From the NCBI GenBank assembly GCA_024195585.1, contig SWBL01000146.1, forward strand, positions 1 to 64,000: a stretch of DNA of 64,000 nt. Direction: 5' to 3'. The notes beneath the pieces were generated by a model. That model did no database searches and was not told the DNA's origin. It worked only from the letters and a program-made list of their open reading frames with translations. Position 1 is the stretch's first letter, and each line of letters opens with the position of its first letter. Made by a program: the position numbers and the translations under genes. Source of the stretch: Aureobasidium sp. EXF-3400 (lineage: Eukaryota > Ascomycota > Dothideomycetes > Dothideales > Saccotheciaceae). Below are positions 45,371 to 55,648 of the stretch, piece after piece.

Positions 45371-46372
45371 ATGGAACCCTCCCGTGTCATACGGCAGAGA
45401 AACAACAGGCCTGTATGTCGCATGTGGCAGATGGGTCGCTGCCACCTGAGCAGTATCCAGTGCGACTTTCGCCATGCTGATCCTAGCATGACTGCGCAAC
45501 CTATGCTTGCTGAGGGGTTTGTTCCTCAACCTCGTGCTTCCAATGTTGGCTGGGAGTTTGGCAACCATGGTGTCCATAGCGACAGACAACCACTGCAGGA
45601 GATTGTGCTTCCTGCTTCTTTGACAACGATCCATGAGTATGAGCAAGACGGTCAGAGTGCTCAAGAAGAGGCTAGTCAGAGCACTTGGGGAAGTCCTAGA
45701 AGTAGTCCACAGCGTTGGACCAACGCCAATCCTGTTGGAGGAAGGCAGACCAGTACATCTCGTAGGTTGGCCTTTTTAACATGTTCGAGCAGGATTATGG
45801 AGACGGCGTGTTGACGGAAGCATAGGTGAACGTGTACCCATGGGTGTTGGATCCCCCAATAGCACATTTAATGCTTGGAGAGCTGCGGCCTCCACTCACG
45901 CTGGTGTGTCGCTTTCATGACCCGAACTTACTGGAGAATATTGTCTGACATGGCTATAGTTACTGGACCAGAATATGATATCACTGTATGGGAAGACCAA
46001 GAGCGAGTCTCGGCTGGCAGTGCTCCCATGAGCATGAGCAACAGTGACAGTGACAGCGACAGCGACAGCGAAGACGGTATGTTTGGTTCGGCTTCGCAAC
46101 CTACAAGATTGCTGATGATAGCTCTCCTAGAGATCTCCAGACTGGCCAGAATCGATGAGGAGCCTTCCGACGAAGAACAAGAGGAAGACGACAAGGAAAA
46201 TGAGCTGCCAGTCGTCATGCCGAGAAGGATTGTTGTCAGTGAGAGAGAGAACCAGCGTCGTCGCTCGAGGTTCGAGCGGGACTTCCAACGCACGGACATG
46301 ACCAGAGCACGTCCATCTCCATCACCATCGCGCTCATTCATCTTTGCATCAACCAACTCTCCATTGCGCAAC
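45371..46372 (+). CDS. CCCH zinc-finger and acidic segment, in frame with the downstream cyclin
   Basis: From the ATG at 45371, exons 45371-45761, 45826-45903, 45960-46076 and 46131 onward stay in one frame that runs without a stop into CTK2. The finger is C-x7-C-x6-C-x3-H (CRMWQMGRCHLSSIQCDFRH), an RNA-binding type. It is followed by a Ser/Gln-rich stretch, an SDSDSDSDSE repeat, a DEEPSDEEQEEDDKENE acidic patch and a basic RENQRRRSRFERDF helix. If the 45904-45959 intron (GTGTGT donor, CTGAC branch, TATAG acceptor) is not used, the protein ends at a TGA at 45918-45920, giving 161 residues. So this is either a separate small CCCH protein or the N-terminus of a 680-residue CCCH-cyclin fusion. 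The finger itself is clear; the gene boundary is not. Confidence 0.55.
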
Positions 46373-47802
46373 ATGAGCCAGTCAAGAGAGATGTCTCAGA
46401 ACGGCGCTGCCCCTAACGAAAATGGTGTTGGGCCACACCCCTCGTTCATCCAAGTCGCCAATCCATACATCTTCCAGCAGCAGTTGCAGAACTCTTTGAA
46501 TGCTCTTGGCGCAACTGAACACAAGGAAGACAGCATTCGTCTCCAGGGCGTCCACTACATCGACAGTGTGAGAAAGGCTCTGCAGTTGTAAGTTGTTTCT
46601 CAACATGCTATATGCCACCATCTCTGACTTTCGTATTCCATCCAGGCCTGTTCGCACCTTCAACACTGCTGTCGTCTACTATCACAAATTCCGCTTGGTC
46701 CATGCCGACAGCGAGTACATGTGGGCAGTAAGTAGTGCACTTTCTACCAAACTTGATTTGGTCTTCCTACTGATTCTTGATAGGATGCCGCCGCTGCCGC
46801 GCTTTTCACTGCCTGCAAGATTGAGGACACTCTCAAGAAGTCGCGCGAAGTTCTTTGCGCTGCCTGGAACCTCAAGCTTCCCTCGTCAGAGCACTTGAGT
46901 CCTGATGACCCAGTAAGTTTTGATTTGATGGTTCCAACAGATTTGTATTCTGATCAATATCAGGTTTTTGAGCAGCCATCCAAGACCGTAGTTGGTCTAG
47001 AACGTCTCATGCTCGAATCTGCCGGTTTCGATTTCAGAACCAGACACCCTCAGGAAACCGTCATCAAGATCGTCAGAGACTCAGGATGGCCCAAGGAGAC
47101 ACTGGGCAGAACCGCTTACAACATGTCTATTGACATTTACCGCACCTTCGCTCCTCTGAAGCAGACCGCTCAGACCATGGCAATCGCCTGTATCGAACTG
47201 ACCGCACGCCTGTTGAATCTTACCACAGACTTCAGCATGGACGCAATCGTGGGACCCGAAGGCATTAGCTTCGAGAAATGGTCCACCACCCGCGGCGAGA
47301 TCATGGGTACATACTGCTTTCCCACAACCCACTGAAAAAAACTGACCAAGAGACAGAGACTCTGCTGGACCTGCTGGACCTCTTCACCCACCATCGCCAT
47401 GCCACCATTGTCGGTAATCAATTCTCCATCGACAATTACATCGCGGTGCGCATCATTTTGAACAAAGAGGCCACCGCTCTCAACCTTCCTCGCTACACCG
47501 AAACCATTGATGCCCCCAAGTCGGACCTCAACGGTGCAGCCAATGGTGCCTCCAAGCACTCGCCAGTCTCACCAGCTCTCCCTGGCGCAACCAACCAGAG
47601 CCCCAACTCACCTCCTGCAATGGGCCCGACCTCCGCCACGGGCGCGCGCAGCAGAGTGGGCGAGCGTGGCAAGGACGGCACTGTCCGTTTCATGCTCTCC
47701 GCTGAGCGCGCTCGTGGCGAGAAGGAGGCCGTGGCAAAGTACTTTGCCGCCGACGAGTACGAGACCTACGAGGAGGAGGTCGACGTCCCTCTCGGCCAGT
47801 AA
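46373..47802 (+). CDS. CTK2: CTD kinase beta subunit, cyclin-like (Ctk2)
   Basis: Cyclin partner of the Ctk1/CDK12-type kinase that phosphorylates the RNA polymerase II C-terminal repeat. Exons 46373-46587, 46646-46727, 46784-46912, 46964-47306 and 47357-47802 encode 404 residues, or 398 from the next ATG at 46391. Conserved parts are HPSFIQVANPYIFQQQ, EDSIRLQGVHYIDSVRKALQLPVRTFNTAVVYYHKFRLVH (first cyclin-box helix), DAAAAALFTACKIEDTLKKSREVLCAAWNLK, and ERLMLESAGFDFRTRHPQ (second half). The C-terminal 110 residues are Ser/Pro-rich and then acidic. The last exons are short, as usual in this gene. The upstream frame is open into a CCCH finger segment, so the true N-terminus is uncertain; orthologues I recall begin 10-30 residues before HPSF. 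Confidence 0.88.
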
Positions 47803-48419
47803 GTACTCGGTACTCGTCGGTTGGCTTTTGTGTTTTCTTCTGGCGTCAAGCATGAAGGTGTTGCATAGCGAGGGTTTCTGGGGGGCGTTTGGTGGGGCTG
47901 CTGTTTATAGGGACCCGGTTGTGAATAGAAGAGATACCCCAGCGCGTCAAATGGATTTTTGTTAGATTGTCAAAATGCAGAAAGAAATTGCCCAATATCT
48001 GAATCGATTGCAAGTGATGAAGTTCTCTCATAATAACCCGTCAAGATACACAGTGTTATCATGGAAAGGAGCTGCGTTCACGGAGATGCATGATCTCATG
48101 AATTCTTTTTGGGAACGTTCTCTTTGTGAATACAAGCCTGTATTTCACCCGTTGAATTCTAGCTATGCATCACACAAGGAGGACTTGAGCTTAGCGCTTC
48201 TCCAACAACGGCGCAAAGCAGTAACGCATACTATAAGAATGCGCAATCGTGATCAGCATCAGGGGTCCGTCCACAGAGAGCCAACTGTACAGCATCTCCC
48301 CATGGATACGTCCCTCTTTCTTGACAAGATTATGCATTTTGATAGCCACGAGCTAATAGTCATCATCACACGAGAGAACTAGAAAGTACCGGTGGAAGCA
48401 AAAGGACAAAAAGTGAAGC
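47803..48419. other. Intergenic stretch
   Basis: CTK2 3' flank. Frames here are short and not gene-like. Confidence 0.5.
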
Positions 48420-48509
48420 TCTCCATCAGGGAATCGAACCCTGGTCTCCCGCGCTTGACGAGATTTTACTCTTGACAAGCGGAAATCATGACCACTAGAC
48501 CAATGAAGA
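48420..48509 (-). tRNA. tRNA-Asp (anticodon GUC) with a 19-nt intron
   Basis: On the minus strand the acceptor stem TCTTCAT (48509-48503) pairs with ATGGAGA (48426-48420) with one wobble; discriminator G at 48419. The D-arm has GGTCTAGTGGTCATGAT, with the conserved A14, G18-G19 and A21. The anticodon stem TCCGC/GCGGG flanks loop TTGTCA...C, anticodon GTC. The T-arm is CAGGG-TTCGATT-CCCTG. The 19 nt at 48472-48454 (AGAGTAAAATCTCGTCAAG) sit between positions 37 and 38, the canonical nuclear tRNA intron site. Internal A and B boxes are intact, so it should be functional. Confidence 0.88.
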
Positions 48510-49129
48510 TGGACTGGCTGTGCCAGTATTGGTATCACATGATGAGAAGCGCTTGACCATTTCAATCTATATCCTATAACCTATACACATCAAATGGTCT
48601 CCTACCCGAGTGCCTACCTCGAAACTCTGGCTCACAAAATGCCTAAAGCCGATATCGCCGGCTGGACGTTGCTGGAAATCTAGGCCGGCGGATGCCGCCG
48701 ACACTGCACAGAAGACATGACTGACAGATACTCGAGCGATTACTTGAGAGGTCAGCAAGCTTTGTTCGGATTCGCAGAGTGCGGTATCTGTGTAGATGAG
48801 GCGCACGGCTGGGGTTGTACCGTTGTGCGGCAATGAATGTTCTGGTGGGTGAGAGGCTCAGGGACCGTCGGACGCTGTGCCCCGCGTTGTTTGCGATGCG
48901 CTGAAAGATGGACGGCGTGAGCGGCGGCCACTGATAAGACCTAGAAGGGTAATCACATATGCCTTGATGGACCTTCCTCGTTTGATCACTTGACTCCTTT
49001 CCTTTTGCATAGCTGTTTGACGAGCTAGATCCCCAAAGACGTTCCCTATTCGCCACACTTCGCTCCTCCTTGCTCCATCTGCTGGTCTATACATGCACTG
49101 AGACCGAGACCAAACTATCCTTGTCCAAC
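48510..49129. other. Xanthine dehydrogenase upstream region
   Basis: No gene seen. One GATA-type site TGATAA lies at 48932-48937. I did not find a TCGG-N6-CCGA UaY site. Confidence 0.5.
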
Positions 49130-52100
49130 ATGGCACCTGGATTGGTCGACCCTCAGCCTGCCGTCTCGCAGTCGGCAGTGCGTACTCTATCGTCCATCAC
49201 CGAGGAATACGACGACACACTGAGATTCTACCTGAACGGCACAAAGGTCGTGCTCGACACAGCAGATCCCGAAGTCACACTGCTCGAGTACCTTCGTGGT
49301 ACTGGCTTGACAGGAACAAAGCTTGGCTGTGCTGAAGGAGGCTGTGGTGCATGCACAGTCGTCGTGTCGCAGTTCAACCCAACAACAAAGAAGATATACC
49401 ATGCTTCGGTCAATGCATGCCTGGCTCCTCTGGTCAGTGTGGATGGCAAGCATGTCATAACCGTCGAGGGCATTGGCAGCGTCAAGAACCCACACCCTGT
49501 GCAAGAGAGGATAGCCAAAGGAAACGGAAGTCAGTGCGGTTTCTGTACCCCTGGCATAGTCATGGTATGAGTGCTTTTGTTCTGCTCGACCTACAAATTT
49601 AACACATCTTCAAAGAGTCTTTACGCCCTATTACGAAACACGCCCGAACCCACAGAACACGAAATCGAAGAAGGATGCGACGGCAACCTCTGTAGATGCA
49701 CGGGATACAGACCCATCCTCGATGCCGCCCAAACATTCAAGAAGTCCTCCTCGAACGGCAGTGCCTGCTGCAAAGATAACGGCTCAGCCGAGTCCACTGA
49801 AGGAGGATGCTGCAAATCGAACGGCAATGCTACAAAGATTACACCACCCTCGAATGGCTGTGGAAGAGTAGGAGGTTGCTGTCAGGATGGCAAAGGATTT
49901 GCTGATGATCAACCCATTAAGCGTTTCGCGCCCCCTGGCTTCATCGAATACAACCCAGACACACAACTCATTTTCCCTCCGGCACTCAAGAAGCACGAGT
50001 TGAAGCCGCTAGCCTTTGGAAACAAGAAAAAGAAGTGGTTCAGACCAGTCACACTCCAACAACTGCTAGAGATCAAGAGCGTTTACCCCTCAGCAAAGAT
50101 CATCGGTGGTTCATCAGAGACACAGATCGAGGTCAAGTTCAAGGGCATGCAGTATACGGCTTCAGTATTCGTTGGCGATATTGCAGAGTTGCGCCAATAC
50201 GAGTTCCACGACGACTATCTAGAGATCGGCGGAAACGTTGTTTTAACTGACCTCGAGCAAATCGCTCGCGATGCAATCGAAAAATACGGACCTTCCAAGG
50301 GACAACCCTTCAAAGCCATCCTCAAACAGCTCAAGTACTTTGCTGGACGTCAAATCAGAAATGTTGGTACTCCGGCCGGAAATTTGGCGACAGCTTCACC
50401 TATCTCAGACCTAAACCCTGTCTTGATGGCTACAAACGCTACCATCGTTGCCAAATCGCTCGAGCAAACCACCGAGATCCCTATGTCCGACTTCTTCAAA
50501 GCATACAGATTAACTGCTCTGCCTCCGGATGCCATCATTGCAAGTATCAAGATTCCCGTTTTCAAGGAGAAGAATGAGTACATGCGAGCATACAAGGTGT
50601 CGAAGAGAAAGGACGACGACATTGCTATTGTCAACGCTGCTCTTCGCGTGGTGCTGAGCGATTCAAACGATGTCGAAGACTGCAGTTTGGTCTATGGTGG
50701 CATGGCTCCTGTCACCATATCCGCCAAGGAAGCAGTAAAGGCTCTCACTGGCAAGAAGTTTACTGATCCAAAGACTCTGGAAGCTGTCATGAACGGTTTG
50801 GAGAAAGATTTCGATCTTAGATTCGGTGTCCCTGGTGGTATGGCTTCTTACCGCAAGTCTCTAGCCCTTGGCTTCTTCTATCGCTTCTACCATGAGATTC
50901 TGTCCGAGCTTCCTGTCACTGATGCAAATGTTGACCACGACGCTCTTGGAGAGATTGAGCGTATCATCTCGTTTGGCAAGAAGGATCACAAGGCTGGAGA
51001 AGCATATGAACAAAAGATTCTCGGCAAAGAGCAACCACACGTGGCAGCCATGAAGCAGAGCACTGGAGAGGCACAGTACACAGACGACATCCCTGTTCAA
51101 AAGAACGAGCTATACGGATACATGATCTTGTCGACCAAAGCGCATGCGAAGATCCTTAGTGTAGACTACGAGGCTGCATTGGAAATTCCTGGCGTTATCG
51201 AGTGGGTCGACCACCGAGACCTGCCCAATCCCGAGGCGAACTGGTGGGGTGCACCAAGCTGCGATGAGGTCTTCTTCGCTGTAGATGAAGTCTTCTGTGC
51301 AGGCCAGCCAATCGGTATGATCTTAGCCAATTCGGCAAAACTCGCCGAGGCTGGTGCCCGCGCAGTGAAGGTTGAATACGAAGAACTGCCGGCCATATTC
51401 ACCATCGAGGAGGCTATCTTGAAGGGAAGTTACTTCAATCATTACAGATACATCCAGAACGGTGATGTTGACAAAGCTTTCGCCGAAGCTGACCATGTGT
51501 TTACTGGTGTTGCTCGCATGGGTGGTCAGGAGCACTTCTATCTGGAAACCAACGCTTGTGTTGCTGTGCCCAAGCCCGAAGACGGTGAAATGGAGATTTT
51601 CAGCAGCACGCAGAATCCTTCTGAGACACAGACATATGTTTCTCAGGTGACTGGGGTCGCGGCCAACAAGGTTGTTTGCCGTGTCAAGCGACTGGGTGGT
51701 GGCTTTGGTGGCAAAGAAACACGTTCCATTCAACTCGCAGGTATCGTCGCTACAGCTGCCAAGAAGGTTGGCCGTCCGGTTCGTTGCATGCTTAACCGTG
51801 ACGAAGACATCTTGACTTCAGGTCAAAGACACCCCTTCCTTGCTCGCTGGAAGGTTGCAGTCAACAAAGATGGCAAGCTTCAAGCCCTGGATGCCGATGT
51901 GTTCAACAATGGAGGATGGAGTCAAGATCTTAGTGGCGCTGTCGTCGATCGTGCTCTTTCTCACATCGATAACGTTTACAAGATCCCTAATGTGTTTGTT
52001 CGCGGACGCGTTGCCAAAACCAACACAGTGTCCAACACTGCTTTCCGTGGATTCGGTGGTCCTCAGGGTATGTTCATCACCGAGACTTTCATGTCAGAAA

Positions 52101-53314
52101 TTGCAGACAAACTCGACATGGACGTCGATCATCTTCGCGAAATCAACATGTACCAGCCCGGCGACAAGACCCACTTCCTTCAGGAGCTCAAGGACTATTA
52201 CGTGCCCCTGATGTACAAGCAAGTCAAGGAAGAATCCAAGTACGAGGAGAGAAAGAAGGAAGTCGCTGCATACAACGAAAAGAGCAAGTACTTCAAGCGG
52301 GGTATCTCGTTGATTCCTACTAAGTTCGGTATCTCGTTCACCGCGCTCTTCTTGAATCAGGCAGGCGCGTTGGTGCACATATACCACGATGGTTCTGTGC
52401 TCGTCGCGCACGGAGGAACAGAAATGGGTCAAGGTCTCAACACCAAGATGATCTCCATCGCAGCCGAAGATCTCGGTGTCGCCATGGAAGATGTCTTCAT
52501 CTCCGAAACTGCCACCAATACTGTTCCCAACACATCGTCCACTGCCGCTTCAGCATCTTCCGATCTCAATGGCTATGCCATCCACAATGCATGTGCACAG
52601 CTCAATGAGCGTCTCGCTCCTTACAGAGAGAAACTCGGCCCCAAGGCCACCATGAAAGAGCTTGCTCACGCCGCCTACTTCGACCGTGTCAATCTCTCGG
52701 CCCAAGGCCACTACAAGACCCCCGATATTGGCTACGTCTGGGGTCCCAACACTGGTCAAATGTTCTTCTACTTCACCCAAGGTGTGGCAGAAGCCGAAGT
52801 CGAAATCGACACCTTGACAGGAGAATGGACTTGCCGCCGCGCTGACATCAAGATGGACGTTGGCCGCAGTATCAACCCAGCCATCGACTATGGCCAGATT
52901 GAAGGCGCGTTTGTGCAAGGCATGGGTCTCTTCACCATGGAAGAATCACTCTGGCATCGTGCATCTGGCCAGATCTTCACCCGCGGTCCTGGCGCCTACA
53001 AGATTCCTGGTTTCCGCGACATTCCTCAAGAATTTAACGTCTCACTTCTTAAGGACGTGAATTGGGAGAATCTGCGCACAATCCAGAGGTCTAGGGGTGT
53101 GGGTGAGCCGCCGCTGTTCATGGGCAGTGCTGTTTTCTTTGCTATCAGAGATGCACTCAAGGCGGCCAGGAAGCAATGGGGTGAGGAGGAGGTGCTTGAA
53201 TTGCATTCGCCAGCAACTGTGGAGAGAATCAGGCTGTCGTGTGCGGATCCTATCATCAAGCGATCTATGGTCGTGCCTCAGGAGGGTGAGAAGAGTTTCT
53301 TCCTAAGCATTTAG
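49130..53314 (+). CDS. XDH: Xanthine dehydrogenase (purine hydroxylase)
   Basis: Two exons (49130-49564, 49616-53314; 51-nt intron GTATGA...AAAG) encode 1377 residues. It oxidises hypoxanthine to xanthine and urate in purine catabolism, using NAD+. Domains in order are: the N-terminal plant-type 2Fe-2S ([12 protein letters not shown]), the second 2Fe-2S (SQCGFCTPG and [10 protein letters not shown]), a Cys-rich insert, the FAD domain ([34 protein letters not shown]), and the two molybdopterin domains ([37 protein letters not shown]). The catalytic Glu lies in [12 protein letters not shown]. All cofactor ligands appear intact. Length is near the usual 1360. The insert after the iron-sulfur domains has three Cys-Cys pairs. 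In Aspergillus the orthologue (hxA) is under UaY and AreA control. Confidence 0.97.
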
Positions 53315-53888
53315 ATGTGTTGGTTATTAATGTGGCAGCTTTCTCTGCTGCTCTTTCTTCTTGGGAGTAAGGTTGTGTTGGAAGGAGGTCTTCCAGGCGT
53401 CTATGATATGAACATTTTAGCCTATCACTTATCAGATGATGTGATTTTCAATTTAGCTGCCTTACACTTCTGTCTCGTTTCTTCACGAAGTTCGGTTAGG
53501 TCGTTCCTTCTGTTGCTACATCCATAGCCGCGCTTTCCCTGGACGGAGCAAATGAGACGTTCCTTCCGAAGTTTGCTTCCAAGGCGTTCCCTTCTTATGT
53601 GATTTGAGTCTTCTCTTGCATAATTGAGTTCGCTTCCACGCTTTGAGCGGCTTGAGAAGACACAGGTTAAACAATAGGGAAAGGACTTGATGACAAGAGG
53701 GATAACGAAACAGGCAAATCTCGTTCCAAAAGGGCACAAAGGAGGGCTATGCAAAGTACATGAGCAAAGGAACTTTTCTTCTATCTGCTATACAGTAAAC
53801 ATTAGAAACATAATCATTAGAAACAAAGAAAGAAAAAAAAAAACAGTGGTATCTGAACTAAGGTGGATGATCTAAATAAGGGAAAAAA
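53315..53888. other. Convergent 3' flanks with repeat array
   Basis: Between xanthine dehydrogenase and the mucin-like gene. Contains a degenerate pyrimidine-rich array listed separately and an A-rich run near 53833. No gene. Confidence 0.5.
53474..53640. repeat. Degenerate GTTCCTTC-type repeat array
   Basis: Units such as GGTCGTTCCTTCTGTTGCTACAT (about 53499) and GACGTTCCTTCCGAAGTTTGCTT (about 53556), then GGCGTTCCCTTCTTATGTG, resemble the array downstream of eIF3b in core and spacing (about 22-30 bp). The copies are more diverged here. Confidence 0.5.
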
Positions 53889-55648
53889 TTAATGTCCAGC
53901 ACGCGTGAAATTGCTGAATCCATAGGTGACCCTCTGCCCTCTCGCAGCAGGATGGATGTGGCCATTCTCCGACACTCCACTACGGCCAGCCACAGCTCTC
54001 TTAGAATTAGTCTTTGCAGCCGCTGCAGCAGCATCAGAGTAAAGACCAGAAGAATATCCATAAGCAATGAGGACAGCAGGATTGGCAATATCGAAGTAGC
54101 CAGAAGTGTCGCTATCGCTCTGCTCGGAAAAGTACTGCACACACTGCCAGAAACCATCGCCTTCGCCTGCAAGACCTTGGTCGCTCGTGCTGATAAAGTG
54201 CAGATCGAAGGAAAGGTATTCGTTCGGATCTTCGTAGCGGTAGTAGGCGTCTTGGGCACATTGCTGAACGGCTTGGTCGGCAGTGAGCGTGCCGGTGAGG
54301 TTTGTAGTGACAGGAGGGAAGTTGTCTGAGTAGTAGGCATTACCAAGGTTGTTGGGGTCCTCGGTGTAACCGCATCCTCGGTAGAAACGTGTATACTCGG
54401 TGTCGGCAACGGTGACGGTCGCGGAAGGTGTGTTGGATGGTGCACGAGAACAGGTCGAAGCAATTGTGGTGGAAGCCGAGGAAGCGGTAACACCAGTGGA
54501 GGCGTATGAGCTGGCGACAATGGTCTTTTGGGTTGAAGTACCTGAACTCGAGCCCGATTTGGACCCAGAACTTGAAGCGTAAATAGTAACGAAGTGAGTA
54601 GCAGTAGTAGTTTGAGCGCCAACCGTCTTCACACTAGTCACAGTTCTAGTAGATACGATCTGCGCTCCACTCGATGCTTTGGCGGTGCTTGAAGCTCTGA
54701 CAGTCACTGTAGTCTGAGCAACGGTGATAGTTTTTTGAGGAGAGCTGACTGTCATCACACTGGTCACGGTCTTAGCTGATGCGCTCAACGTTGTTGCAGC
54801 ACCAGATGCCTTGGCCGTGATTGTAGTTCTAGCAATTGTGACGATCTTTTGAGAGGATCCAATTACGCTCAAAGTCGTAGTTCTGAACACCGTGGTTGGG
54901 TTGGGTGTTTGGTTGTTCGCTGTGATGGTCGTTTTAGCAACCGTCAAGGTGGCTGTAGGCTTGAGAGTGATCGTAGTCTTGGCTATGGTCACGACAGATT
55001 TTCCGTTGGAACTGCTCAATCCTGAGGCCTTTGCAGTGATTGTGGTCTTTGCAATGGTGACTTTCTGAGTTACGGTCGTCCTGGCTGTGCTGACGACAGT
55101 ATGCTTCTCAGTAATCGTCGAAACACCAGTGGTCAGGATAGGGACAGATCGAACTGTAGTCAGAGCCACCGTCGATCTTGCAACTGTGATGGTGGAATAT
55201 TGGACAATAGTTCTAGTAGCGACTTTGAAGGTCGAGATTGGTGTCCAGTCAGCGCCGATTCGTGCTGCAGGCTGGAATTGGCCATCGATGATGCATTGGC
55301 AAACATCGTAGACTTGTTGTGTGTTCAGGCCAGGAATCGGGCTCTGGGTGCGAGGACTATGGCATGTAAGCTCGGAAATGGCACGGTGTGGTTGTAGGGT
55401 AGATTTACGTTGCCACATAGAATTGGCAGAAAGGAACACCATATTTGACGTCCTCATTGAAAATTTCCAGATGAGATACAACGCAAGCTATAGGTTTGGT
55501 GAGCATTTGAACCTCGACCATAAGTTCGAATGAACATACCTGATGATCTAGGGATGACTTCGACGCTTTCTCTATCGGCGTTGGATAGTGGAGATGCAAT
55601 AGTGAGCACCGACAGCAAAGTTGCAGTGAACAAGGAAAGAAACCGCAT
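53889..55648 (-). CDS. Mucin-like secreted Thr-rich repeat protein
   Basis: Three exons (55648-55540, 55487-55409, 55356-53889) encode 551 residues. A signal peptide (MRFLSLFTATLLSVLTIASP) leads to a small Cys-containing domain built across both introns (ACVVSHLEIFNEDVKYGVPFCQFYVAT, then QQVYDVCQCIIDGQF). A Thr/Val/Ser region of about 250 residues follows, with at least five variants of a TVAKTTITAK-type repeat, expected to be heavily O-glycosylated. The C-terminal domain has RGCGYTEDPNNL, QCAQDAYYRY and FWQCVQYF, with several Cys and aromatic residues. No GPI signal is obvious. It is probably a cell-surface or secreted protein; no enzyme motif was seen. Confidence 0.82.

Noticed and set aside
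53858..54622. A 254-codon Leu/Pro-rich minus-strand frame
   Set aside because: It is an alternative frame of the last exon of the mucin-like protein, which is the frame with signal peptide and spliced N-terminus.
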